The translations under genes and the position numbers were made by a program. Below, one piece after another: positions 1 to 11,900 of a stretch of DNA of 64,000 nt. The stretch lies in NCBI RefSeq assembly GCF_018143015.1, contig NC_054743.1:28492934-28556933 (forward strand), read 5' to 3'. The notes under the pieces are model-generated. The model had not been told where the DNA came from. It worked only from the letters and a program-made list of their open reading frames with translations, and ran no database searches. Every line of letters begins with the position of its first letter. Position 1 is the first letter of the stretch. This stretch comes from Lytechinus variegatus (lineage: Eukaryota > Echinodermata > Echinoidea > Temnopleuroida > Toxopneustidae).

Positions 1-1491
1 GGCATTCTCTGAATTCTCCGGAGGAAGAGCCGAATCACCTGGCACCATCAGGGACTGTGCAGCTCCTGTATCCCTAAGGATCACCACTGACCTACCAGCA
101 GCACCAGTTGAACAAGGGGATACTTCACCATCATGTAAAAAACTTCTAAAAGTTTCATCAACCTGCTTGACTTTATCAGCAAATACCAGAGAAACACTCT
201 CAACATCTTGATTGGGCTCTGATGGAACAAACTCCATCGAGGGAACACTTGTTTGCTTGACAAAACCCATGTCTTTCTTAGTTTTGGTTGGCATTCCAAC
301 CAATTTCCAACATGATTCTTTCAAATGTCCCGATTTATGACAATGAGTACAAATTTTGGAACTACGACTCTCAGACCTTTTGGTTGATTCTGTGCTCCCA
401 CTAGCCTGATTCTTGTTAGCGTCTTTGTCCTTGCTTGCATATTTTCCCTCACTAGGTTTACTGTGGGATTCAAATGACCCTTTACCTTTCTTTTTCCAAT
501 AATTCTTGAAAGGAGGCCTATCTCCACTACCCTTATGTGTGACCTCAAATTCATCAGCTACTATGGCTGCTTTACTGACTTCAGTAACTCTATGGTCATC
601 TAAGTGAGATTTAATGCCAAAAGGAAGACTCTTTTTGAATTCTTCTAGGAGGACAACTTCCCTAAGGTGAACAAAATCTTTGTCAACTTTCAGTGATCTG
701 TACCACTTATCGAACATCATTTCTTGTTCCCTAGCAAATTCAACATACGTCTGGCCTGTTTGTCTTTGCATGTTCCTAAATTTATGTCTGTACGCTTCTG
801 GTACCAACTCATATGCATTGAGAATTGTTTCTTTTACTGTAGCATAGTCACATGATTGCATTTCAGAGAGCGAAGAATAGACTTTTGCAGCCTTTCCAAC
901 GAAAACACTTTGAAGGAGAAGAGTCCAGTATTCCTCGGGCCAATTCAGTCTCTTGGCCACTTTTTCAAATGACACAAAATATGTATCAACTCCCTCTTCA
1001 TCAAATTTTGGCACAAGGCGAATATTTTTCGCCACATCAAAGCCTTGGGGAGATTTATCTTTAACAGAGTTAGTATTAGTATTTGCATGAGCTAACTCCA
1101 TTTCTTTCAACTTTAACTGGTACTCCAATCTCATTTTCTCCATTTCAATGTTTTCTCTGATTCTTTCCTTTTCAATGTTTATTTTCTCCATTTCAAGGTT
1201 TTCTTTGATCCTTTCCTTCTCAAGGTTTTCTTTGATTCTTTCCTTTTCCAATTCAATGTTTGCCAGTTGGATCTGAGCATCCTCTGACATATTGATAGAA
1301 GTTTCAGACTCCTCTGTAAGCTTCATGTGACTAGCTAACAAGTCAATTATCTCTGCCTTCTTTAAACCTGGGGCTAGAGATACACCCAAATGATCACAAA
1401 CTGTTATCAAATCATCTTTATTCAGTGACTTCAAATGATCATATGACAATTCTGTCATTGCAAGAAATCCTTCAACATCAAATGTAGCCAT
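1..1491 (-). CDS. gag-protease polyprotein of the gypsy element, N-terminal part
   Basis: The frame opens at an ATG ending at base 1491 and stays open to the window edge (about 497 codons). In order: a SAP-like N-terminus rich in Leu and Lys (about residues 1-60); a charged coiled coil of repeated EKERIKEN-type heptads (80-140); a SCAN-like capsid region (about 160-320) with WPEEYW and FREQ-like segments; a basic linker; a CCHC zinc knuckle CTHCHKSGHLKESC (about 385); and the start of a retropepsin with the LRDTGAA active-site motif (about 475). Gag and protease share one frame. The capsid would package element RNA in the cytoplasm. The family call is inference from SCAN similarity and could change if the integrase/RT order outside the window differs. 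Confidence 0.75.
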   Translation of the reverse strand, partial: MATFDVEGFLAMTELSYDHLKSLNKDDLITVCDHLGVSLAPGLKKAEIIDLLASHMKLTEESETSINMSEDAQIQLANIELEKERIKENLEKERIKENLEMEKINIEKERIRENIEMEKMRLEYQLKLKEMELAHANTNTNSVKDKSPQGFDVAKNIRLVPKFDEEGVDTYFVSFEKVAKRLNWPEEYWTLLLQSVFVGKAAKVYSSLSEMQSCDYATVKETILNAYELVPEAYRHKFRNMQRQTGQTYVEFAREQEMMFDKWYRSLKVDKDFVHLREVVLLEEFKKSLPFGIKSHLDDHRVTEVSKAAIVADEFEVTHKGSGDRPPFKNYWKKKGKGSFESHSKPSEGKYASKDKDANKNQASGSTESTKRSESRSSKICTHCHKSGHLKESCWKLVGMPTKTKKDMGFVKQTSVPSMEFVPSEPNQDVESVSLVFADKVKQVDETFRSFLHDGEVSPCSTGAAGRSVVILRDTGAAQSLMVPGDSALPPENSENA

Positions 1492-1701
1492 AGTGAATAT
1501 ACACAAATACAAGCAAGTAATAACCCAGTACAGTATATTCTAGAACTTTCCAAAAATTTCCAAAATGTTTCCAATTCAAATTGGCTTTTGTTTCAAATTG
1601 ACTTTCGTCTCATATTGGCTTTTACAAATTTGGTTTTCGATTCAAATTGCCTTGGCTTGTACAAATTTGGTTTTTTTCCCGGACAAGCCCCCAAAATTAT
1701 T

Positions 1702-2590
1702 TGTTACGATACTGCAACAAATAACAATCAAAATTTTATTTAAATTTCCTTTTTTTTATTACAGGAAATAATTATACATAAATAAAACAAATAATGATCT
1801 TACATAAATCTCTTGAAGTGTCCGATGTAAAATCCCGAAGTGATGATACTATATCCAAGTAATAATCCAAATGATAAAATCCCAGTTGACTGGCGAAAAT
1901 TCACAATGATGGCGATGATGAAACTGATGTTGAAGTCCGATGAATAATAAGAGTCACTGCAACGAGTTGAAATGTCCGTGAAGACGATGTTGATGATGAT
2001 TAACAGTCAATTTCAGCAATCCATGGGTTGAAGCGTGTTCTTTGAACAGGTTGATGATGTTGATGATCTCGATGAGAACTGATAATTTCTCTCTCAAAAT
2101 AACTGCAAACAGTTCATTGATGCATAAACTGCTCTGATCTGATCTGGTGAAGTGATCTCATATGATGTGATGTGATCTCCTGCTCTCATATGATGTGATG
2201 ATCATCTTGAAAAATCTGCAGCTTTATACTAATTACAAGTGTTCTAGATCATTCTCAAATTTCAACTAATCTACAAGCTTCTAGAATTCACTCTTCTGGA
2301 AGCTTCTTTATTTCTAAAACATTCTTGAATGACCTCATTGAAATCAAGAGTGTCAATAACATAGCTAAGCCTATTGTTCCTAATCTCTATTCAGAAATAA
2401 CAATACAACTCCTTGGCCTTTTAAATAGGCAAGGCCTGCATAATAAAAAGACATCTGGATCGTTCTTACAAACATGCTGTGGCATGTACTTGATCATTCT
2501 AGGCTACTTTTAAAGAGGAAATAACTAATAGATTAATGTAACTGCTTTCATAATATTCTTCTACAATTATTCTTATATATATATATAACA
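1702..2590 (-). repeat. 5' LTR of the gypsy element (889 bp)
   Basis: The ends read TGTTACGAT on the left and ATATAACA on the right, giving a TGTTA/TAACA inverted terminus. The left end is followed within a few bases by the primer-binding site. The inside holds many short ATGATGTTGATGATG-like runs. The partner LTR lies outside the window, so the right boundary rests only on the terminal motif. Confidence 0.65.
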
Positions 2591-2649
2591 AACCCCCAGC
2601 CCCAACAGAAAAAAAACTGTTTAGCAAGCGTGATGGAGGGAAACACGGA

Positions 2650-2842
2650 AAACGAGCAAGGGCGGGCCGCTAAATTATTTTTCCCATAAAAGTCCCGGAC
2701 CCCAATATGAAAATTCATTATCTGCGTCTTCGGAATAAGAGTCCGCATGTGCGTGGACTTGATCTTTACAAAATTGTGGTCGCTCGCTTATTTGCATGCC
2801 ATGAATCAGCACCTTCAAATTGCCGGTACCCTCTGGGCCTCA
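2650..2842 (-). repeat. Dispersed repeat, copy 1 (inverted relative to 5023-5165)
   Basis: On the minus strand it contains GGTACCGGCAATTTGAAGG, then CAATTTTGTAAAGA, GGACTCTTATTCCGAAGACGC and ATATTGGGGTC. The same blocks occur in the same order at 5023-5165 and partly at 32413-32515 on the plus strand. No coding content was seen. Confidence 0.6.
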
Positions 2843-3554
2843 GGCTTAGACCTATAGATCCAATTCTTAAACACATGTCAAATTGTCATTAACGACAAGA
2901 CAACATGCTAGGTTAGGCTAGGCTATGGCTTGCTTAGGCTCTCAAATCTGGACCTGTCTAACGCCCGCAGCCGAATAATGCCATGAAAGTTAGAACTGAA
3001 TAAAGATAAAATACACGAGTAGATTCTAGGTATAGTTGCAGCATGAATCAGCAAATTAGACATGAATCAGCAAATTAGACTTTCTATTTCATAAGAAGGC
3101 TATTGTCAAATATTTTCATAAATCTAGATCTGGTACATTAATGTTAACCTATCTTTTAAAAATCATGAAATCTTCGCTCAAACTCCATAATTCTGATGAT
3201 CACTAAAACAGATTTTATGTGGGGCAGTGTATTAATATTGCTTCGAAAAATACCCGACATTTGATAGAATCCATAATTATAATGATCACTAAAACATAAT
3301 TTATGTGGGGAAGTGTATTAATATCGCTTCGAAAAATACCCGATATTTGATAGAGTTTCGCGCTTATTTTGCTAATTCCTCAGCACTTTTACGCATTTTC
3401 TTTCAGAGGGCAATATTTTGTTTTATTCATACAATCTCTTTGGTGGTATTTCATTGGATTCTGTTCGATCTCATTTTGAGATTATTACAACTGATGGTAT
3501 TTATCTTTAATGCCGAACTTATTCGTTTAATTACGTAAAACCAATAAGATAACG

Positions 3555-4144
3555 TTAAAGGGGAATGAAACCTTTGGAACAAATAGGCTTGTGTAGAAAC
3601 AGAAAAATCAAAGAATAAGAATAAAAAAAAAAAAAAAAATCGGACAAATAATGAGAAAGTTATGAGCATTTGAATATTGCAATCACTAATGCTATGGAGA
3701 TCCTCCCATTGGCAATGCGACAAGGATGTGTGATGTCACTGATGAACAACTTTCCCTTTGGTGGACTATAAAATACCCTCAAAATGTCTCTTTTTTCTTT
3801 TTCTTATGATGATACAAACTCTCTATCCATGATGTATTCTTAAAAAATATGTATTACATGCCCTCATGTAAAAAGAACACATGATCTATGGATAGATGTG
3901 ATAAAAGAGGCAATTCAAGTGAAATATATACTAAAGTAATGGGGAGAGTTGTTCACAAGTGACATCACACATCTTTGTCGCATTGCCAATTTGCTATCTC
4001 CATAGCATTAGTGATCGCAATATACAAGTGCTAATAACTTTCTCATTATTTGTTCAATTGTTCTAAAACTTTTGTTGATCTGTTTCTTTGATTTTTCTGT
4101 TTTCACACAAGCTATCTTGTTCCAATGGTTTCATTCTCCTTTAA
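3555..4144. mobile_element. Palindromic MITE with TTAA ends
   Basis: The arms at about 3559-3760 and 3930-4140 are reverse complements. The outer ends read TTAAAGGGGAATGAAACC and GGTTTCATTCTCCTTTAA. Inside both arms lie the same blocks, e.g. GACATCACACATC and its complement. TTAA at both borders would fit a piggyBac-type target duplication. It lies upstream of receptor gene A, in an intron or intergenic. No ORF. Confidence 0.75.
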
Positions 4145-4231
4145 TGCCCTATTCTAGCCATGGCCTACCCTAGCATGCTGTTTTAGTATTAATGCCAATT
4201 TGATAAATGAATTGGATCTAGATACACAGAT

Positions 4232-5010
4232 GAGGCCAAAAGTTTACGTACACCCATGGAATTCAGTTAAACTGTTTTCGCTTGCCAAACATCGTAAAAC
4301 TTACTATATCTTCAGAAATGGGTGAGTGAAATGAGAAATACAGTTTACACCAAAGATGAAACAGAAATTGAACCAGAAATGTTTGAAACATCATCTGGTG
4401 ATTTCATTAAAGTTTGTCGCATTTATTAATCAATGAATCAGAACAAGAGAACCCCCCTGTTTCAGGGTGGTGGGAGGAAATTTGTCAACTACCAATAGAT
4501 TATAATGGAAGCACGTATTAGATTTTAAGTTGAAAAATGTTAGAGATAATAAAGTGAGACAATTTAATTTCAAATTACTGCATGACATTTTGCCTTTTGG
4601 AGAAAATCTTTTTAAATGGAATATTTCGTCAAACACTATTTGGTCATTTTGTAACGAACCTGAATCATCTATTCACATTTTGTTAAAATGTCACCAAGTA
4701 ACTGATTTTATGACACCACTGAACAATATTTGTGTTTAGAAGTAACATGCAAAATTATTAAATGTGTTTGTCTAGCTTTCAAGTTCTTTTCATTTGTCCA
4801 AAACATGTAGAAGTTTGGGGAAAAGATGACACTTAAATATTTTTCAGCTCCTGATGACAAAGCAATGTGATAAAGTGGCATGACAAACTCATTTCTTTGA
4901 TATCAAATTTGTCATGATAGCACAAATATTTTTTAAGATACAGTAAATTAAATGTTTGGCAAGTTTCAACTCTTCCTTGAATTTCCTGGGTGTATGTAAA
5001 CTGCCCTCAG
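4232..5010. mobile_element. Tc1/mariner-like element remnant
   Basis: The left end GATGAGGCCAAAAGTTTACG plus TACACCC is mirrored at the right by GGGTGTATGTAAACTGCC plus CTCAG. AAGTTTACATACACC is a typical Tc1-family terminal sequence. No transposase reading frame is visible between the ends; the middle holds a LINE-like fragment instead. Confidence 0.5.
4480..4739 (+). pseudogene. LINE fragment, zf-RVT-like C-terminal region
   Basis: A short plus-strand frame reads KVRQFNFKLLHDILPFGENL, then SFCNEPESSIHILLKC. This matches the pattern F-x-x-K-L-L-H-x-I-L-P and C-x-x-C-x(n)-H-x3-C of the zinc-binding tail after the reverse transcriptase in Tx1/L1- and CR1-type LINEs. Just upstream WWEEICQLPIDYNG lies in another frame, so the piece is frameshifted. 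It sits between the Tc1-like ends and is probably a nested or truncated insertion. No poly-A tail or target duplication was found. Confidence 0.5.
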
Positions 5011-5022
5011 AAGAAGGGTACC

Positions 5023-5165
5023 GGTAATTTGAGGACGAACGCGAACGACAACAATTTTGTAAAGACCCCCTGCATGCATGCGTACTCTTTTTCCGAAGAC
5101 GCAGCTCGTGAATATTAATATTGGGGTCTGGAGCTGCTGTGGGAAAATAATTTTGCGGGCGGCCA
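5023..5165 (+). repeat. Dispersed repeat, copy 2
   Basis: Begins GGTACCGGTAATTTGAGG and runs through CAATTTTGTAAAGACC, TACTCTTTTTCCGAAGACGC and ATATTGGGGTCTGG. It shares order and sequence with the inverted copy at 2650-2842 and directly abuts the right end of the Tc1-like element. Confidence 0.6.
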
Positions 5166-5559
5166 GAGTGCATTGGTATGGGGGAAAGACGACTGAAAGT
5201 TACGCAATTAAAAAACTATCAGGGGTAAGTTCATGATTCAAACCTTTCCTTGGGGTACTTTTATTTTTTATTTATCTTTTTTTCTTCCATTTTAACAGAT
5301 CTTTTTTCCTTTATGATAAGAACACAGAGGCTGTCGCCCCTTGTCACCCATTACGCGACCAAGAGGATATGCCATGTTTGTCTTATTACTAATTGAATGA
5401 AAAACTTGAAACAATTTAAAAGAAATAAATTAATAATTGATTTTGTTTTGTTTCCTGTATGTTATTTTGTCCGATCTTTAATGAAAAGGATGTTTGAGAT
5501 CATTTTTGTATCACAATGTTTATTGTTAATATATCGTTAATACTACTGTAAGCATAATT

Positions 5560-5860
5560 ATCACTGTTTTTATTCACTAATATTGTTATTTCTATTATTA
5601 TTATAATTTTTTTAGTTATACTCATTTTCATGCTTATTATTATAGTTATTATTATTATCGTAAGTATTATTATTATAATTAAACTATTAGAATTATTATC
5701 AGTAGTAGTTGTAGTAGTAGTAGCAGCAGCAGCAGTAGTAGTAGTAGTATTTGTAGTAGAAGTAGTAGTAGTAGTATGATTTTTTTATTATTATCATTCT
5801 TCTTCCCCTTATATACTATTATACTATAATTACCATTATCATTATTATCATCATCGTCAC
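5560..5860. repeat. Trinucleotide-rich low-complexity DNA (ATT/GTA/GCA)
   Basis: Runs of TTA/ATT, then GTAGTAGTAGTAGCAGCAGC, then ATTATCATT. It lies immediately upstream of the loop A exon of gene A, ending about 20 bases before the splice acceptor. The leucine-rich minus-strand frame over it is an artefact of the repeat. Confidence 0.85.
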
Positions 5861-5881
5861 CCCTATTGTTATTTTTTCCAG

Positions 5882-5991
5882 AAATGGAGGGATGAGAACA
5901 AGCTGTGGGATCCAATGGACTACGACGGAGTAGATTACGTAACTGTTGAAAGAAATGACGTTTGGCTTCCCGACATCGTACTCTACCATAA
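5882..5991 (+). CDS. Gene A exon: loop A region
   Basis: The acceptor TTTTTTCCAG precedes the exon and the donor AA|GTAAAT follows, ending in phase 2. It encodes KWRDENKLWDP, YDGVDYVTVERNDVW and LPDIVLYH. W-x-P-D-I-x-L-Y is the loop A block of nicotinic receptors. The 110-bp length equals that of the corresponding exon 4 in vertebrate neuronal subunit genes, as far as I recall. Confidence 0.9.
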
Positions 5992-8900
5992 GTAAATATG
6001 CGCATTAAAACGAAACAAAACAAAGACCAAAATCCCCCCCCCAAAAAAAAAAAAAGTTTTCCTTCTTTGTAAGACACAGGAGGATGCCCTCATTACCCAT
6101 TACTATTTATGTACATTATCTGCCCTTCTTCCGAGTCCGTTCCTTTCAATCAATACCAGGTAAAAATGCTTTGTGTATACATGGCAGCTGCAAAACTGGC
6201 CGAGGTAAAAATGACAGAGCTACATATCAATGGCAGGGGTAAAAATAACAGAGGCCGACATAAAAATGACATATATACAGATTGCCACATCAACTACATG
6301 TATTGACTTTTAACCAGAAACAAACATTCACTTGATCATGTTAATTATCGAATTGACTTCAATAAATGGTCACGAGTGATGACAAGGTATATCTTGCCAA
6401 GTTGGAAAGGAGAACAAGAGCTCCTCTTTGTGAACAAAACAATTTGGACAAGTTTGGTATGTGTCCTCCATTGATAAAATTTGTTAAAATTACATGCTTT
6501 TGACATTTAATTTATAATTTTTGGATTATTTTCCTTATTTTCTATTTTCAATGACTAATTTGCATAATATGCAAATTAATTTTGGGCATTGGGATGAATT
6601 CTCATGCTAGGTGATAGCAGCATATAAATGTCAACATAAATGAAATGTTTTTAAGCAGTCCTATGAGGACAATCACAATATCTTGACATTTTTTCCGTAT
6701 AAGGATGCTTATTTGCTTAATATGCAAATGAGGTAGATTTGTTGGCGCTTTTGAATAAAAAAATTGCATACAATTATTTGTCATTAATTTTCGCTCAAAT
6801 TAAATTGTTTTGGACACCTAATTTGTAATCTTTGGACTATTTTCCTTATTTTTTTCTTTGAGAATACTATTGCTATTACTGGGCCCCTCCTTAATTGCCT
6901 GAAATTGCGAATTCGTATTTTAATGATTTATGGTATTTGTAAATTTTACCAATCCATTCTCAAAATTCATTTCAAGTTTGTTATTCCTTATATTTGTGAC
7001 CTTGCTCACTTTAATTATACTAATTATACAGAAAACCAATGAAATGTTTTTTGGTAAGCGATACAAAGTGAAAACATGTCTGTATGGTCACTGTGACGTT
7101 TGCTCTCATCATATTTAGAAGAAACAATTATGAAAGAGTCATTTGCGACAAACGGACAACGTTGATAATCATGATAATTAAAATGCATTGAATAGAAGGA
7201 TAGAATGATGATAAATCGTTCGATGATAATGATTATGTAGAGAGAAATATGATAGGCCTAGTAAGGATACCGAACAATGAAAAAGGAAATTTTTCTGTAC
7301 CTGACAAGTGCATATCGTTTTACTTCTTTCAGTGCTTCCAAGAAATAAAATCACTACAGGGCCCAGAGGTTTAAAAAATAATATAATAGAAAAGTGAAAA
7401 CAAAATCAATTTCAAGACACTATAGTGCATGATCATTGATACCACCTAGCAAAAGGACTATTTCGTTTTCAACGGAAATAACTTCTTTCTGCTTACCTCA
7501 TGAATGATCAAATAGCCAAATGGACGATTTTAGATATATTAATATATATATATATATATAATAGTATATTTGTTATGATTGGTATAGCAGCAGGTTCAAG
7601 TGAATGTCCGGTTCCCAGACTTATCAATATGTTGCTGCTGAGCTTTCTAGTAGACAGGCTTGTTACAGTGTGTGTTTGAAAAAAAAATTAGGGAGCGAAA
7701 AGTGATTCAAATTTATTGATGATTCTTTTGCTAGGGATCCTGGTCCATCGATTTGTTTTTATATTATGAATGATATACAATAGGTGGGTTCCAGTTTTCA
7801 TGTACTACTTGTTGCCTCTGACAATATTTCATATTTCCAAGAACGACGTCCATGTGAAAAGTATGCAACAAAATTTAAATGTGTTATTATGGTAATTTGA
7901 TTAGGATCCGCCTTAATATTGATCATGATTTTACATGAAAATGTCGATTGTTTAAGAAATAAATAAGACAGTATTCTCTTAGTGTAGACGATTTTCTCAT
8001 TTCTTTAATATATAATATAAGCAAATCTAAGACATTCCCTTCAGTCTGAAATACTTTTATTTCATTTCCCGCTTATGTACTTCCATTCGTAACAGTTAAA
8101 CCCCACTTTTTTCTGAGGAATTCGCCATTATATTATGCAAGGATTATGCTTTGACTTTTGTTTTAACGAGTGAGTACAATCTATTGTTTGGAAGGAATAT
8201 ATCGCAACTGTTTGAAAGATGTAGGGCGTCTCTGCAGGGTGTGAGAATTTATATATGGCATTTTAGCTACTTCGCAGCCGCTTTCTGATTACAATTTGTC
8301 AAAAGCCCTTAAAAACAAAGCAGTCGATAATCGGTGATTAAAAAACACAAATGTTGTCCCTGGAAAAACGGCATATAACTGCAATTTTTCGTCCGGTTCG
8401 AATCTTTTGACAATGTGCTGTCCCAGTCCACCAAATTTTGACATTGACCACTTTATTTATCTGTCCATTCTATTTTGACAGGTATTTTCAATAGAATTCT
8501 GAACTTTGCAGTAAGTGTGTTCGAAGTGGATGTACTTTTTTTTATTGCTAATTCTTCTTTAAGAATTATTGTGTTCTTATGCACTTTAGAAGAACGTTCT
8601 ACCAAAACCTGCATTTTACACAGTATAAGTGTTGAAGACTCTAGTTTTGTAGAAATTACATGCCTCCAAAATGCGATTCTGCGCCATACCCCTTTTCCAT
8701 ACTTATTGTTACCCTTGTTGCATTCAGTGTCGTCAAAGAATTCATCAGTCGCCCAGATACGTACATCACAGCATGGAGTAACGGGAGCATGGATTGGTAC
8801 TTTCCGGCCATCGTTGCTACAGCCTGTCCTATCGATATCACGTACTTCCCATACGATGTCCAGTATTGTAACTTGACATTTGGCCCTTGGTCAGAGACTG

Positions 8901-11900
8901 CAGAAAAGGTAAGAGTTAGACGTTTGGGGTAGGCAGATCCCTTATACTGTTTATAATGTGTTTTTTTAATTAAAATTCGATGTATTTATGATAGAGTGCG
9001 CTAATATCGGTTGCACGGATCAGAGGAGGTGCCGTGGCCGAGTGGTCTAAGGCGCCTGGATATACATAAAAAGTCCGGGGTTCGATCCCGGCCGCGGTCC
9101 CTATGCCCGTGAGCAAGGCATTTAATCTACATTGCTCTTTTATCCTACTTTCAAATAAATGGAAGTGTTATAAATACATAGTCTAAAAAATACACGTTTT
9201 CAGATATGTAATACTGCAGAGAATAAATTGACTTATAACGTATCTGTATAGAGAAACTACAATGTTTTGAGAGGAAAAGTAATTGTTACTACTTGCTACT
9301 TGGTAACATGATTATTGCGGTATAAATGTATTCAGTAGTTAATTAGCATGTTATCATTTAAGTGGGTCTATATTACTAGACTACACTGGCATTATAGGTC
9401 AGGAAACTGGCCAGATATGAGTAGTTGAGGACTCGAGATGGCGCTATTGGTTGATATCTGCTTTAGATATGGCAAGCAGAGTACGTTTCACCTCTTTTCT
9501 GATGTTTATCCAATGAAAATTACAAAAAGAAAAAAAAAGATATTGAGTAATCTTTTCTAAGGACAGTTTCGATATCTAATTCAAAAAGGAGCTAAATCCA
9601 AAAATATTGAATGCATAGTCTTGTCTTCATTCAAAATAGGAAATATTTTAAGAAATAACCACATAATGGAATTAGCTCCTCTAAGAACAAAACTGTTTTG
9701 GATTTAGCTCCTTTTGAAACAAAACTCTAATTTGCATTCATCTTTTTTTACCAAACTTTCCTTTTTTGAAATGCGATGTGTTGCACTTGATTGCCAAGTC
9801 TAAGATACATGTATTTGTATCAAAAATCAATTTCGGTCAAAAGTGGATTTAGCTCCTTTAGAATCAAGCTCTTCATATTCATCTATACATACAGAATATC
9901 AGTAACTATTTACTTTTTCATTTCATTAGTACATTACATTTATGCAATAAATATATAAAATTAAGGATGCACACCAACTTTATAATGACAAAATGACAAA
10001 ATTATGTAGTAGAATTAAAAAGTAAAATTATAAGCATCTATTATATCATTTTGTGTTACATAAAGCATATAGAATATTTAGGTTCGATGGAGTAGCATTA
10101 CCCCTTTATTTGAGGCAATAGAGCTCCCTTGTATTAATCTGCCCTAACCAGGATTGATAATGAATTGAAGGTGGACACGTTCCGTGGCCGGGAGCGCTCG
10201 CACGAAAACTTTTTCGTAGGATGCCTCCCAGAGGTCGCTTTCTTGTTGTACAAGTTGCACACCTGGCTATGCACGTGTGTTCCAACATGCTGTATCAGTA
10301 GTGCTGAGTGCTACCGATCCCATCATGCCCTGCTCAAGGAGGATCATGACTAAGCCGAATGATTAGTGATTCAGGAATCACCATGACATCACTCTCATAA
10401 ATCCTTTGTAGAGGTAGAAGAGTTCCCTGTTTGTCCAAAAAAAAAAAACTTGCGGAGGAGCTCGAGGACTTAGTCAGATTCCGTTTTATCTTGACTAAAT
10501 TGTCCTCTGCCACCTCAGCTGGGTCAACTGAGATACTCAGATCTCAAACGAATTGGCTTTGTAAAAGGATATTTCTATGGAAAAGATATTCTTCAACAGA
10601 CATATTTGGGACCCTTTGTCTTTGACTTAATTGCACAACATCGTCTACTCAATCGACAAGGTGTACAAATCTATTACTTTTTTTTAAGTAGAAGCCTTCT
10701 CTACCCCTGTTCCCCTGGGCCAGCCCCTCAATAGAGCTGCTCCAGAAGGTGAAGAAGTAGATCCGATTTAGGAGTATCCACAGTGCCAGCGCTCCTTACT
10801 TGGACAGATTCTGAAGGTTCTACGTCAGGTCCGACAATCAAGACTTAGACACCTTCCCAATCATATCACCTTGTTTTATGAATATTCTCGTTGTATGATT
10901 GGTAGGTCTTCACCATTCATGGTTAAAATAGCATTTGGGATGCCAATATTTGCATTGCGTTTTCGTTATGAATCAACTCTAAGCAACATCTCATCTGCTA
11001 TCCGAGCTACATGAATCTTCTCGCTGAGTATTTGGGTACCAAGCCTGATGTTGATAGGCCCTACCACAAAACAGTCCATCGTCATGTCTCGGCCAACCCC
11101 CTAGAACTACACACCTAAGGATGGGTGGCCGAGGCTGGAGGCGATTGAATAGCCTATCTGATATAATGATGAAAGCTGCCGCAGTGTCCAAAAAAATTTG
11201 CCAACTATCAACTCAACACTCTATGTTGAAAAAAAAAACAATTCTACAAATGACTATTTCAACCTCTTGATCTTTAGCCTTTAGACTCACCATCTCCTCC
11301 GATCCCTGTCCATTTCCCTCCTTCTCAGAGGTTAAAGCCCTTGCTTGTCTTTTGTGTGCAGGTGATCTCCCAATAGGGCAGACCCTACTAAAATGGCCTT
11401 CTTCCCCACAGTTGAATCAACCTTTGAAGTTTTGCTGCCGATCGGTTGGTGGAATTGGACCGACGATGGTCCTCTGTCTTCTTATGACGGATACGGCGTT
11501 TTATTAGAGTTATACCTCAGCCTGTCTTGTGTACCTGAAGCCCGACCAAAGGTATACCTTGGTCTGTCCGATATTCCCAGAGCTCGGCTGGAGGTATATT
11601 TTGGTCTGTCAGGTGTGACAGAGGCACGGCAAGAGGAGTACCTCGACTGGCCTCTTGACATGGACAATGTGGAGGTGTCTGGGTAGTTTGATCATGTTGA
11701 TTGAACAGTGCTGGTCGGCCATGAAAATCTAATTGGGTACGGGGACCAAATTGAAACTGGGGTCCTAGTGGGGAAGCTAGTGGTGGTATAACTGGGGGGG
11801 GGGGGCTGTGGTACGAACAGGCCATCGTTCCATCCTGAAAATCTAAGTTGATTTCCCCATAGGGAGTTAGCCCTATCTTGTGGAGAGGCCAAAGACTGCT

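Larger units (their letters stand above)
1..2590 (-). mobile_element. Ty3/gypsy (Gmr1-like) LTR retrotransposon, 5' part, cut by window edge
   Basis: Reading leftwards on the minus strand there is an LTR (1702-2590), a primer-binding site (about 1677-1694) and a gag-protease frame that runs off the window. The primer site closely resembles the Pro-tRNA site TGGGGGCTCGTCCGGG of murine leukaemia virus. The capsid region looks like the SCAN fold; SCAN domains are thought to derive from Gmr1-like gypsy capsids, hence the family call. Only one LTR is visible, so neither the target duplication nor the age can be judged. The visible part looks whole. Confidence 0.8.

Noticed and set aside
5679-6077. 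Minus-strand leucine-rich frame of 132 codons
   Set aside because: It is the translation of a GTA/ATT microsatellite and runs antisense over a receptor exon.
8475-8876. 133-codon plus-strand frame overlapping the Cys-loop exon
   Set aside because: Out-of-frame shadow; the Cys-loop signature is in the other frame with matching splice phases.
9028-9101. Functional tRNA-Leu/Ser gene
   Set aside because: The anticodon arm is degraded and the sequence continues into a SINE body.
11393-11686. 97-codon plus-strand frame with repeated GLS-ARxEVYLG-like units
   Set aside because: Antisense of the repetitive part of the gypsy gag fossil.
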